Positions 1 to 36,323 of a stretch of 64,000 nt of DNA are shown piece after piece (the first letter of the stretch is position 1; every line of letters starts with the position of its first letter). The position numbers were made by a program, and so were the translations under genes. The notes under the pieces are model-generated. The model had not been told where the DNA came from. It made no database searches and worked only from the letters and a program-made list of their open reading frames with translations. This stretch comes from Portunus trituberculatus (taxonomy: Eukaryota; Arthropoda; Malacostraca; Decapoda; Portunidae), in assembly GCF_017591435.1 (NCBI RefSeq), contig NC_059299.1:12858342-12922341 (forward strand), given 5' to 3'.

Positions 1-1024
1 ATCAGCCTTTTTTTGTATAGCAATGACAAATGATTTTTGTTCTCAATGGAATAATAATATGGGATAGAAAATAGAGTAAGTAAACTAAGGAGCAATTTTG
101 ACAGTGTGATCAATTCTCCACTGAATCACCAATCCATTTGGTGCTCTGCAAACAAAGTGTGTAACTAATGCTGAGCAGATATTTCTTTTCCTCTGATTTT
201 TTTATCTGTGACCTTTCACTCATTATTACTTCAAAACAATGAGAAAGTGAAAACTGTACCAAAAAATGCAAACAAGATAGAAGCAATTAAGAAAGTAGAA
301 TTGCTGCAAAAGCTGGACTGAGGTGCTTCTAGTATATGTATGTACAAAGAAGCACTGGGAGAAATTGAAATAACACTTTGCTAACAGTGATTCAAAGGAA
401 GAAACAGATGTCCATATGGAAAACACTAAAATATGGAGAGAGTATAGGTGATGAATGAGTAATGACACACTGGTTTCAAGGGAGATGGAGTGATGGTATC
501 GACATATTTGGCACAATGATTTAAATTAAGAGTCTGAATTAGAAAAATGGTGTTGAGTGTTAAGGTTATAGTGATAATGTTAAATGCAAGATGAAGATTT
601 CAGAATTAGTGGCAGCAATGACAAGACGTTAATGTTAACACTTTCTACTCAGTAAGCAACATAGAGGTTCTTGAAAGCAAGCAGGTATTCCTATCTAACT
701 AATCAATAATAGAATACAAGTATATTAATATTTTAATATTAAAAAAAAAATAATAAACTAACATTTTTCTCCAAAATATATTCATTAGAAACTCATACAA
801 ATATTATCAAACTTCTGTGACTGAAGTTTTTTTTATATATTATTGTGATTACCTAGAATGGTGAAAAGCAAATGTTCCTTACACGAGAATATGATCTGTA
901 GCCATCTCTCTCCCTCTCTCTCTCTTTCTCTTTTTCTCTAATAAATAGAGTACATGTATAGTCTGCTATATAAAAAGGTAGTTAGTGAGCATCTTGTTAG
1001 AAACAGATGTGGAGATTCACTAAC
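1..1024. other. Intron of ACK gene, AT-rich, no gene seen
   Basis: This stretch lies past the 1025 splice donor of the ACK gene on the minus strand, so it is most simply read as ACK intron. It is AT-rich, with a short CT-rich tract near 905-935. No open frame here resembles a known protein, and no UBA-like exon could be recognised. Confidence 0.5.
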
Positions 1025-15864
<14,840 letters not shown>

Positions 15865-15879
15865 CACATGAAGCTACAG

Positions 15880-18260
15880 CTGCCAACACAAATCATTGTC
15901 ACATTAATCAAATATGTAGCAGTGAAACAGAAGATTTGTAATTTTGTATTTCTTAATAAATATTTGTCATAGAATCCTCTTTAATAATAACAGAAGGATA
16001 TATCTTTTCAATGTTATCTTTTTGTTTACATGAATATATTTCATTATTCTTGAGGACTACTAATTCAAACAATCAGCCTCAGACAACTTTACAATCTTCT
16101 CTTGATCCTCCTATAATAAATTGGTGAGGAACATTCTGAAAAATATTCAACACCACTTAATAATCTCCAAACGAACACACTGCATCTCCTGAGAGACTAT
16201 TAAGATGTCGAAAGCAATGATCTTATAGACCATCCTAGTACACCCTGGAAGCCAGTAATTGCCTTGTCAGTATAATGCAAGTTATAAACATAATACAAGC
16301 TTGAAAAAAAATATATAAATAAATAAAAATAATAATACAAAATAAATAAATTAATAAACAAAAAACTGGGAGAATCTTCAGATGTGCATAGTCTATTTGC
16401 AATACAGAATGCAGACAATATGGTGGAGAGTGTCTCACCCAGTAAGCACACAGCCGAGCCTCTCCTGAGCTGTATGCTGACTGGCAAAGCATCCAGACAC
16501 ACAATAAAGGGATGAGTTGTGTTGCATGGAGGACTTGTCTTTGATATGAGAACATTGAGAACAATCTAGAATCTCTGTACATACATCTGTACAAGCTGCA
16601 CAAATTCACAAATCAAGAAGCACAACCTAAACACCGTTCCTCGGACTTCCTCAAGTATTCGCCAAACACACAAGGTCCCTCATGGCAGTACCATAGTGAG
16701 AGATAAGTTTACATGGGGTGAAACCTGAAAATGTTCCCCCAAAAAGTAATAAAAATGTAAGATTGGGTATAATAGACTTGTTAATTATGTAAACATATAT
16801 ATTGCTACAAATATATGAATTTTAAATCAAAATTTTGTGTGCCTCAATTTTACACCCTAAAATAAGTCTAAACATCAACACTCCAAGTAATCTGCCCAGG
16901 GCATATGCCCTGCTCACCCCCCTATCACTACGCCACTACCTTACAGCTACTTTGGCTCTTGTCTCTCCATCCCCTCACTTTCAATCTTGTTTCCAATGCA
17001 AATAAAGGGTCTGTGCTTTATTGATTGGGTAAAAATTTATTTGTCAAACATGGTCATTTGTCTTCTTAGACTTTTTGACTTGAAATCATGAGAGAGCTGT
17101 TTGTTGTAATTTCACTCTCATGGCTACTCACCATTCTATCCTCACATCTCAGACACCTTTGTTTACATTAATCTGGAAGGAATTAAGTAGAGCTGTAAAT
17201 TTATCAATATCCACTAGCAATACTGCCCGTTCCGAAGTGATGGGACGGTATGAAGACAGAAAGAAGTGAGGTAAACAATGAACAAGAACATCACACTTTA
17301 CGGGGTAAACTGTTACACACTTACTTCATGAATTAAAGGCAGAATCTCACATAAAACGTTAGCCTTGACGGTTGGTCCTATTTCCCATTATAACCAATCA
17401 CATAACGCCGATAGAATGACTTCCGTTACCCTGCCTATCTGGGTAAGCAGCACAGTTTCCTGTCTCCTGCTGCAACAAGACAAATTTCCCACACGCCTCC
17501 TTAAGAAACTGTACGTGTCGATGGCAATACTGGCGTTCTGCACAGTTTGGCACACACTTCCCCATCAACACAAGGTGCCATAGATCACTCCCCACCTCTA
17601 TAAGTAGTTCTGGAGAGTGACGGCGGGACGAGGGATGACAACTGTGGGAAAATATAAACATGTAAACAAACCTTGCCCACCTCCTGCAGTACTGCCAACT
17701 TCGCACTTCACCATAACACGTCCTACAACTTTTTACATCATATTGATTCTTTATTTCGTATCGTATAATTGCCAGACAAAAGAGAATAATTTCATTGAAT
17801 GCATCTTTCAGGTCATCTATTTGTAAATGTCCTGGTTTCTCTTTTTATTTAATCACTTATTTCTTAGCCATCCTCTGTTATGGTAATAAGAAATATATAT
17901 TTCAATGAAATTCAGCATTTGGATCCTCCTAAGTATTGAGATATAGGCGCAAATATATAACATGAATTAGTTATGCCCTAAATAAAAGATTAGGCAATAG
18001 TTACCGTAGAGTGAATGTGAAAGCTCGCAGTGTGATAGTGGACGCTTGAGAGTTTACCCTAGTTTATCTCGAGTATTTTCCAGGAAAAAAATAAATAAAT
18101 GAAATAAATTATAATAAATGCTACATGCTTTCATTAAAATCTGACAAAATTATCAAAGTATATATCAGTTTCAATGTTAGATATGTCTCTTTGACCCTTT
18201 CCTTTACATCTTTTCTCCCCTTCTTTTTTAAGCACCTTATTTTTTTCCCCGCTTTTAAAG
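15880..18260. other. Intergenic region between divergent ACK and nanos genes
   Basis: The first ACK coding exon begins after an acceptor at 15879, so at least one noncoding ACK exon should lie in this stretch on the minus strand. I could not identify it. The sequence is AT-rich with a mixed-composition patch at about 17380-17690. No coding frame looks real and no promoter motif is convincing. Confidence 0.5.
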
Positions 18261-18269
18261 TTTTTGGGT

Positions 18270-18388
18270 TAATTGTTTCAGCAGCAGCGCCGAGGAGGAA
18301 GGCGGAGTGTCGCGAGCAGGCGAGGCGGTAAGGACGGCGGCGTGACGCGTGACGATTCTGACACCTGTTGGCGCCGCGAAACTGTGAC
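18270..18388 (+). promoter_or_regulatory. GC-rich 5' leader of the nanos gene
   Basis: The bases just before the nanos ATG are much richer in GC and CpG than their surroundings. A pyrimidine tract ending TTGTTTCAG at about 18281 could be a splice acceptor, so this leader may be joined to an upstream noncoding exon. Start of transcription cannot be fixed from sequence alone. Confidence 0.4.
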
Positions 18389-25913
<7,525 letters not shown>

Positions 25914-28509
25914 ATGTGTTTGGCCTATATTGAAAAGGAATAATAGTTTTATGTATTTTTTTACTACATGGAAGATAACATCTTGAATTATTTATTTGAT
26001 GAAGGTAATTTATGTTGTTACTTAGCTTCTATTTATTGCTTTTTACTTTGATAGTCCTTTGAATTTTCAACTTTGTTATGTTCTATGTAATATATTATTT
26101 CCTCTTATAGTAAAGTCAATCAAGTTGATAGTATGATGAACTAGACAGCTTTTCTCTATTTTCAGAAACTTCTTAAGCCAGCTTTGATAATCTGATATTT
26201 ACAGATTTACTTATTGATATTATTTTTTTCCAAACTTAGCGACTGATTACACCATGGCTGTAGATGACCAACGGTTAATAGTTAATAATGAATAACAGGT
26301 GTAGGGTGTAGTGTATTTATCCATCCTACATTTTCCTCCTCAAAAATTGTATAGTTACACTGTGGTGTTTGATTGGTATGGTGATAGTATACAAGCTGTA
26401 AAATGTAGGGAACAGATTACCCTTATAGACATCCCAGTCAAGGCTAGCCATACACAATAAATTTTAATGATGCATCAAATGAGAAGATAAATTATTGTTG
26501 ACTGCACATTTCACTCTACAAAACACTTGATTCATTCAGAATTCCTTACAACTTATTTGTCATTATGTTTGCATGGGTTGAATATAAAAATTATTTCCTG
26601 TTCTAAAACATTCATCTTCAGTATATACTGTATATCAATTAAATCACCTTGCTCAATGTTATGTTCAATTTACATAAAAATCCTGGAGACGATGAAATGC
26701 GAAACAGCTTATTAAAAGTTCATCCTCTATAAATGTATGCAAGTAAGACCTAGTTATGAAATGTAAATATTCAAATGATTTAACCAACAAAAATTTAGGA
26801 AAATGTTTTCTGATAATAGAGAAAAACTATCTAGTGTATCACAGTCAATTTTGTTGCCTTTCTTTATAATGTAAAGAGAAACGGTTCCATATTGATTAAT
26901 TTTGTTAACCTTAGTTTACTAAGGCGTTGTTGTTTTTGCAGTATTATGATGTAAGGGCGCTGTTATAAATATGGAGTATTGTTGTTGTTGTTGATATGGT
27001 TAGATGAAATATGTTGGCAATTTTTCAGAATATTTATTTATAGATATATGTATACATATAGGTGAAGTACTCTGAAGATTCTTCAATTATAGTATCAAAT
27101 GGAAAATTTATTGTAATCATACAGCCCAATTATTTTATTCATTATATTAAGTAAAGTATTCTTATCTGCAACAAAGCTGTACAGCAATACACATCCTGTA
27201 TTGCTACTGGTCCTCTGAGAACTATTTATATTTGTTTGATTATGAATTGATGCAAACATCTTTCTGGGATTCTGTGATATGTCAAGTACACTTTCTCTTT
27301 AATTAAGTGATGGTAGTACTGCTAATGCCACTTAGGAACCTGCAATTTGTATAATTGTTTTGGGAGAGTATCATACTCTGCTCAATACACATATTGCTTT
27401 ACACAAGAAAATATTTGTTTTAAGTAAGACTTATTCTCTTATCTATCCTTCATGATGTCCATTTTACAGATTGCATTAATAGCTAGTTCAGGGGCTACTT
27501 AGGCTTTACCAGCTTGTGATAGGCTGTGAACCCTGAAAACTAAAGACTGAGGTTCTTGTTGAGTGATTCACATTAACTTACTTCATTAGAATCAACTATT
27601 TGACATTGTCTAACTGTGTAGCTGGGCTCCATTCTACGTACCAGAAATTTTTTAATATCCAAAATCTTCAGATGAATTGCAACCTAAGATCATTGTTAAG
27701 AATTTGTATTAGGTTATGATATACATGTGTGTTAATAGGTCTTTAAGGAATTTTGTTTATTTCACATTTATTAGAATATTGTTAATTTCAAGGTATGTAA
27801 ATTTGTTTGTTATGCACATCTGGTACACCCATTTTAATGTAAAGGATCTAGATTTTGAAATACCTAGATCATCTGGTTTTATGATTAAAAGTTCTGGGCC
27901 ATGGCTCCAAAACTAGACAAAAGTACATTTAGGGTATTCTTTTTTTGTAGGTTCACTAAAATATTTACCTAATTTTCTCGTGTGATTTAAAACAAAGTGG
28001 TTGGATATATATGTCATCATTAACGTCCACTCTTTGTTTCGATGAAGGCAAATACTTTCATTACACATTCAAGTGTTTTGGTAATCCATCTGTGGAAAAG
28101 TTGTTGGAGAATGGAACTCAACAGTTTGTAATAAAAATTTCAAAGTAATAGATTCCTGTTGGTTACTTTCCTGTGTACCACCTATTGAGAAAGCTAATAC
28201 ACTCGAAAAAAAAAAAAGCAAAATGAATAAATAAATGCTTACATGTAGAGTAAAACTATAGTGGCTAAAACAAGCTGACTGGAATCACTAGTCTGCAGAG
28301 TTGCCATTCTATTATAATTTGAATGTACATTCTGTACAAACTCTGAATACAAGAGTTTTACATATCTCCATTTTTGGAAACAAATTCTGCAAAATCAGTA
28401 GAATGAGGAATTGAAGTTGAAAGACATCTTGTGCAAATGGCTCTGATCAAACTTAAGATGAATATAACTTATACATCAATATCTGTATCTTTCATTTCAG
28501 ATGCAGGGC
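25914..28509. other. Convergent intergenic region: nanos 3' end and LAMTOR5 3' end
   Basis: This region is AT-rich. It should contain the nanos 3' UTR (plus strand) and the LAMTOR5 3' UTR (minus strand). A possible nanos poly(A) signal AATAAA lies at 26457-26462, and one TGTAAATA (Pumilio-type site) at about 26763. Neither is proven functional. No further gene is recognised. Confidence 0.5.
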
Positions 28510-31500
28510 TCATGAAGTCTCTGGCGACTTGTAGACTGCAAGGGTGATGCCATTGTTGCGGTGAATAAGGCACTGACTGTTGAGGAGACAATCAGATTAA
28601 TCTGTAATATCACAAAGAGCTTATTTTTGCCTCATTTCAAAGCTATCTATACATTTGACTTCAGAAGGTGCATATTGTTGACAAGACAAACTAACATTAT
28701 GTAATAGATGAATACAAAAAAGAAAGTGTGATATAAAAACTGAATTACAGCACTGCTAAGGATATTACTTACAAGATATTTTCAATGTGACATAAGGGAT
28801 CAAAGATAAAGATAATAAAAGGGAGGATGTGATAAAAGGCTGGACTGCTGGTAGATTGCAGTACACAATCTCTTAAAGTAAACCTGTTACATATAGCCTA
28901 CTGCATATTTATATACAAGGCATATTAAACTGCCAAGTTCATGCCTTCGATGCTCTGGCTAAGAGATCAAGTTTCAGTTTACATCCCATCCCAAATGAAA
29001 GTGGTGCACATGATAAACAAACCTTGTTTCATGGTGAAGGAAAAAGTATTTAGTTCATTATGAAAATGTGGCAACACTGGCAAGTACCTAGTTACTAGTT
29101 TGAACAACTATAGTGTCACATCTCTATATTTTATCACTAATTTCACTATGGATAAGGAATACTCAGATTTATACAACTTACTTGAAAATTAAAAATTATG
29201 CCAAATTTTTTCATGTTTCATGTCAATGTAATACATACAGTCAACTCTTGATTAGTGCGAGTTTGAATATTGCAATTTTGATTTAACATGACTTAATATT
29301 TAAAAAGATAGGATTAAATAATGTAATTTATCTGATTTAACGCGATTAACTCGACTCGCGCAGCCAAACTGCTTCTGGGGGGGATGGGGAAACCACAATG
29401 AGATGCTCTTGGCCGAAGTCAGTTGAAGGATACCATTCTTAAGAGCAAACGCTGTCTTCCCACAGCTCAGGAAGGCAGCAATCAGGCAGGATTTACCTTT
29501 GCCACGAAAATGTCATTACCTTCACATAAATTTTACCTAAATACCTATTATGATTATTTTTTTGTGAACTAATTGACTTTAGAAACATAAAAATATATAG
29601 GTTATCATTCAAATAGCCTACTTTACAAAAATTGTGACTGGAACCAAACCCAACCGGTGGAATCCATGAAACTTGATGGTAGCTTGTCAATAATAACAAA
29701 GCCTTAGTGAACGAACAGGTCTGAGGAACAACAACATTGCTGCAACCAGCTTTCTCCATCCCACAAGTTTTATATCAGAATTCTATTTAAGTACCTTATG
29801 ATCAGTTGTATGTTTTCATCGCTTGATAAATACCCATTTATGTAGATAGCTGGTGGACTGTCCTCTTCCCATAACCTCCAGAGTTGAAGGAGGTGGTGAT
29901 TTTCTCCCATGTTAAGGCTACTATACAGTACGGCCAACTGTGCTTTTATTTGGAAGCACTTTTCCTGGCTCACTAAATCTATTAATAAATCACACCCTGC
30001 AGCAGTAATAAGGCTGGTTCTCTCATAAAATTTTCCATGTTGTCTGTGTTGGAACAGTGAGGCTGCAGCAGCGTGGTCTGGACTGTGTGGCTTAACCAGC
30101 TGATGTGATGGTAAACAAAAACTGCTACCAACCACCACCAAATTATACTTATACTTTATTTCATTTATAATAAATTTATAATAAATGTATGAATAAATGT
30201 ATGAATATGGGATAGTATTCCTGGCATATAAATTCATACAATAAATCATGTTGAGTTAATAATTTCCTACTTTCCTGGGGTGGAATCCATAAAACTTTAA
30301 GACACGTTACCAACGTGCGAGTATACCTTCTACCGAAAATGGTATCCATGAATGCATTGAAAGTCGATGGGACAGCATTGCTAACTACCTACACACATCA
30401 CTAATAACGCCACCTCCCGAGGTATAGTAAAGGCATTGCTATCTCTTATGTAAATATTTGAGTGCACAAAACAACCTATCTTTTAGCCTCATCCAAGCTT
30501 TACCACACAAGAAACATGATTTTGTGATGCACATACTGAAATCTTGCATGGAACAGCAAAAATATATATCAAGATGACAGTGCAAAATTTCAAACTTGCC
30601 AGTGGTGCAGGCCCGCTGAGTGGCAAGACGCATGGTTAGCAGGCAGCAGCCACACTCACCACAATATCTGTGAACTTCCTGCTACTCTAGTAACTGTTAT
30701 TGTGGAATAAGCATTCAACCATAAACCATAGCCACTAGCCTACTACATTCTACCAGTGTTTCTTCTTTTTTGCCGTGATTTTTGTCATCCAGCTTAGCCG
30801 AAATCACTGCACCCCCAACTTTACATCTCTTTCACCAAGGTTAAGATCTTGATGTCGGTGAGTCATTGTTTCCTGGGTTTATTATGAGGTTCAGTAGGCA
30901 AAATGAAAGGATTGTTAAGACTGTTGACAGTAGTGAGTAGTAGCTGTGGGATCATTACATTGTATCGAAAGTTATAAACAATATCATATCCCTCAGCCAG
31001 AGAACCCAAAGCTGCTTTGTGACTGGATGTCTTCACCCATGACGTCACACCACCCGTAGCCAATGAGTACTCTTGGATCAATTAGTGACATCCATGTCCA
31101 ATAGCAACAAGTGTTCATGGATACCACTTCTCTGACTTTGTTGCAATGTTGCTATCAGATCTGTTCATTAGTTAAGGCTTCATTACTACCAACGCACTAC
31201 TGACAAGTTTCATAAATTCCACCCCTGGACAAGAAAGATGTGCAGGTGAGAACATGTGTTTTCATTTTTTCCATGAGCTAGTGATATATTAATAGTATTT
31301 TTAAGGTTTGAGTGACAAAATCTCCAAAAATAGGCAGCCTTTCCCAATGGCCAGGAATGTAACCACCCTAATACCATTTTTTCAATGGGAAAACTATGTT
31401 TCAATAATGCAATGTCTCCAGGAGCATAATTCTTGTATTAGTCAAGAGTTAATTGTACTTCAAATGTCAATGCCACACAAGCCTGAATTATTCCAAACTT

Positions 31501-32152
31501 TCTACTGCTCTCCACTTGGACTTCATATCTTTAACTACCGTCCTTATTTCTCTCCCCCTCAAGTAATTTTCCATCCATCTCCATGTGCTTCATTTTAAGC
31601 CACCCTTCACCTCTAACTTCCACAGTAATCTTTCATGTGGCACTTTATCAAATGCCTTTTTTAAATCCAAATAAATACAGTCAACCCATCCCTCTCTCTC
31701 TTGCACTCTATCAACTATTCTAGAGTAGAAACTCAGTAAATTTGTTACACACGACCAACCTTTTCTAAAACCAAATTAGCTATTTGATAATAATTTGTTG
31801 TCTTCAAGGAACTCGATCCATTGTTTCTTTATTACTCTTTCACACATCTTGCATATTATACTGGTTAGTGATACTGGTCTGTAATTTAAAGATTCTTCCT
31901 TCCTTCCTTTCTTATATATGGGAACCACCTCAGCTCTTTTCCATTCTACTGGTGCTGCTCCATTTTCTATTGAGCATTTTATGATGTTGTATATAGGACT
32001 TGCTAGTTCTTCCTTACATTCTTTTAATATTCTGCCTGAGACTTCATCCGGTCCCATTGCCTTCTCTTCATCTAATTCCGTCATCAACTCTTTTATTTCA
32101 AGCTTGGTTACTTTAATCTCTTTCATATAGACAGTCTCTTTATTACCTTGTG

Positions 32153-32232
<80 letters not shown>

Positions 32233-35200
32233 TTACCTAGTTGTATGTTACAGGGTTCGAGCAGGGCTTGACCTGTCTCCATATCTACATTTATCTAACT
32301 TCTCCTTAAATTTGCACACACATTCTGCTGTTACAATCTCTCCACTTAATTCATTCTAGATGTCTACTGTGCTCAGTTTATTCCATTTATCAATGCTACG
32401 ATGCGGGAAACTGTATTTTCTCATGTCATTTAGACAGATGTCTTTTATTAGCTTTTTTCCATGTCCTCGGAGATGATTACTTGTGATCACCTTTATCAAC
32501 TCTCTGTCCAGTATGTCAATCCTGTTCACCAATTTATACATAAATATCATGTCTCCTCTTGTTCTTCTCTCTTCTAATGTGGTCAGCCCCAGCTTCCTCA
32601 GTCTTTCCTCATAGTCTAACTCCCTGAGTCCTGGTACCATCCTTGTTGCCAGCCTCTGCACCCTTTCTACCTTCTTCACATTTTTCTTCATATGTGGTGA
32701 CCAGACACAAGCTGCATATTCTAACTGGGGTCTTATTAAGATACATAATATCTTCTTCATCATTCCTTCATCTAGGTAGTGGAATGCAAGGCCAATATTT
32801 TGAAGCATGTTATATGTTTTCCAAAAAATCTTGTTAATGTGTTTCTCCGGTGACAAAGTGTTTTGCACGGTTACTCCTAAGTCTTTCTCCTCATTGGTCT
32901 CTTTAATTTTCTCATCACCCAGCCTGTAATCCCAGTTTGGTCTGTATCTACTTCTTCCCATTTTCATAACATGGGTCTTGTCTATATTAAATTCCATCTG
33001 CCACTCTTTACTCCACTCATATATTTTATCAAGATCTTCCTGTAACTTGTTACAATCTTCCACATTCTTTACTCTCCTCATAATTTTAGTATCGTCCGCA
33101 AACATGTTCATGTAACTGTCAATTCCTACTGGCATATCATTAACATAAATCAAAAACATGATGGGACCAAGCACTGACCCTTGTGGAACTCCACTGGTTA
33201 CCTTCTTCCACTCGGACTTCCTTCCTCTCACCACTGTTCTCATTTCTCTTCCCATTAAGTAATTTTCCATCCATTTTGCTAGTTTATCATTTACTCCTCC
33301 AATCTTCTTTAGTTTCCACATCAGTCTATTGTGTGGTACTTTATCAAAGGCCTTTCTCAAGTCCAGGTAGATAGCATCCACCCATCCCTCTCTATGTTGT
33401 AGTATGTCAGTCACTCTTGAATAAAAACATAATAAATTGGATACACGATCTTCCTTTTCTGAAACCAAACTGCCTTTCACTCAGAATGTTTTCACTTTCT
33501 AGATACTCACTCCACTTAGCTTTAATTACTTCTTCACATACCTTGCACAATATACTAGTCAACGATACTGGTCTATAATTTAGCGGTTCCATTCTACTAC
33601 CATTCTTATATATAGGCACAATGTCAGCTCTTTTCCACTCTTTCGGGACTAATCCTGTTCGTATGGAGGTTTCCACAATATCAAATACAGGGTTCAACAA
33701 TTGATCCTTACATTCATTTAGCAACCTCCCAGATATGCCATCAGGCCCCATTGATTTATTAATATCCAGATTGCTTATAATTTTCCTTACATCTTCCTTA
33801 GTAACCATGATGTCCTGCATTTGCTTTATTTCCGTAGGCCTTCCTCCCATAAAATGCTCCTCCTTTGTAAACACTTTGCAAAAGTTGTCGTTCAAAATTT
33901 CAGCTATATCTCCAGCATCCTCATATACTTCTTCCCGTTTTTACCTTTTCTATTGCCTCCCTTATATTTAGTTTTCCATTTATGAATTTGTAAAACATTT
34001 TGGGTCACTATCACAGTTTTCCACCACCCTCTGTTCATATTCCTTCTGTGCTGTTCTCCTTACTTCAACATATCTATTCCTTGCTGTTTTGTAAACTTCT
34101 CTTGATAATACATCACTGTTTTTCTTAAGTTTCTTCCATGCCTTTTCTTTGTTCTTTTTGCTTCTTCACAATTTCTATTAAACCACTGTTTATTATTTAA
34201 AGTCCTCTTTCTGTAATATGGCACAAACTTTTCACAGCAGAGTTATACAAATCCATAAATTTATCGTATTTCAATTGCATATCCCTTTCCTGGTATACCA
34301 CGGACCAGTCAATTTCATTAAAGAACTCCCTTATATGGTTATAATTTGCCCTAATATAATTTAATTTTTCCTCCTGCGTTCCACAATCTTATTCGAGCTT
34401 AATTCTGTATCCAGCTCAAAGCTTAGGACATCATGATCGCTTTTCCCCAAGGGACATTTATGTTCAATTTCCTCTTAGAGAGATGCCCCTGGTAAATACC
34501 AAATCCAACCTTGCTGCAACATCTTGTCCCCTGCACCTTATTGGTGATCTCACCCACTGTGTCATCAAGTTATTTGTTGCTACCTTTAACAATTCCTCTG
34601 CCCACTTACCACCGTTCACCACTTCGTAGTCTTCCCACACTATTTCTTTACAATTAAAGTCTCCGACTATCATCACTCATCCTTTCTGATGAGTTCTTGC
34701 TTCATTCTGTCTAGAGTATTTCTCATCACCATTTGGTACTGTTCATATTCCCAAGCACTGGTTCTGGGTGGTATGTATACTGTTATAATATTAATGTCCC
34801 TCTTGCCATCTGTTATAAGCATACTTATCACTTCCTCATTTCTCTTACTATAGTTCACCTTCACTATCAGATCTTCCTTAGTAAGAAACATTATACCACC
34901 ACCTCCTTTATTTTTTCTATAATTTCTCCATACTTTGTAGTGTTTTACAACAAACCAGTCTAGCTTTATTTCGGGCCTTAGCTTTGTTTCCACTACACAC
35001 ATTATGTCCGGTTCGTTATTTCTTAGGTAATCCATACATTCTAGCCTCTTAGACAGAAATCCATCTATATTCATGTAAGTCACTTGTATTCCATTCCTAG
35101 TCTCTTTCTTCCATGTAATGTCTATTCTGCCTGTTTTATCCACCACTTCTTTAGCCTCCCATTTCTCATCCTCCAAAAAAACTTGGTCTTTTCCTCCTCT

Positions 35201-36289
35201 GTTCTTTCGTTGTTCCTCTCTTTCACTTCAGTTACAAGCTCTTTCATTCTCATTCGCTCATCCTGTGACATATTTCTTCTTATGTAAATTGTTTTGGTTT
35301 CCTCTGAGTCCTTAAGTTTCCAAGCCCTCCTCAACAAGGCCTCAGCTGCCACCTGAGACTTGAATTTTAATTTTAATGGTCTATTCTTGCCTTCCTCAAA
35401 AGCTCCCAATCTCACACTTTCTTCTACCTCAACATATAGGTCCTCTTCCTCCGCAGAGATCTTATACAGTATAGACTTAATCCTGTCATTTTCCTTATTC
35501 CTCCTACCCTGCCAGTTTCTGTTAGTTTCCTCCCTCAATCTTGTTATGGTCACACATTTTTTTTCTTTTCAGCAATATCTCTCACCACATACTCATTTTC
35601 CTTTAGTGCCTTTACCATTTCACTCTGCATAATCATTTTATTTTCCTCTTCCTGCTTTTTCACTATCTCCCTAAAGGACCTTTGTACCTCCTGATGTTCA
35701 TGGTTCACTTCTTTCATCCTAGCATCAATTAGATTAAGGCATTCCTCCTTCCTCAAGTCCCCTTCGGATATTTTCATCTCCATTTCTAGGAGTTTAGCCT
35801 TCATCTCTTCACATTGTTTCCTTAGTTGTTGGTTTTCTTTCTCCATCTCTACTTTTTCTTTCAATAGCTCTTTATTCGCTATCGTTAACAAATAGATCTC
35901 TTTTTTGAACGAATCATTCTCAGCTATAACTCTATCCAGTTTTTCTTCTATGGACAAAATGTTTAGGAACTTACTTTCCAGTGCCTGGATTCTTGCATCC
36001 ATATCTAATTTCTCCAGTCCTCTTGGAGTAGTTACGAAACCTTCAAAATCTTTGGGTTGTCTAGGAGTAGCCGCCATGTTTGTTATCGTCAGCTGATTAC
36101 GGCCAAAACAATCACCGCCCACACTCTCATCTCAGGGACCACTCTCCATATCCCTCACTTTCAACACTATGCGACAGTAGGACATCAACAGGACACTAAC
36201 TTAGAGGTACCCGGACCCTGTAACACCATAGGTATTTTCACTTCTTCCCGTCCGCAGCCACAGACGAGCCGTCCTCTCTCAGCGACGGC

Positions 36290-36323
<34 letters not shown>

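Larger units (their letters stand above)
32232..36291 (-). mobile_element. Near full-length LINE with (CA)n 3' tail
   Basis: This non-LTR retrotransposon of about 4.06 kb has a 5' leader (36291-36123), ORF1 (36122-35122), ORF2 (35176-32356) and a short 3' region ending AGGTAAATACACAC. Both its ends abut CA tracts. Related copies flank it at 31498, 36319, 39581 and 40128. A Jockey-type APE endonuclease plus reverse transcriptase is visible, but I do not assign a clade. It is broken by a small number of frameshifts. Confidence 0.88.

Noticed and set aside
29770..30249. 159-codon minus-strand frame between two DNA elements
   Set aside because: No recognisable domain, odd composition, and no splice or start context; probably chance within transposon sequence.
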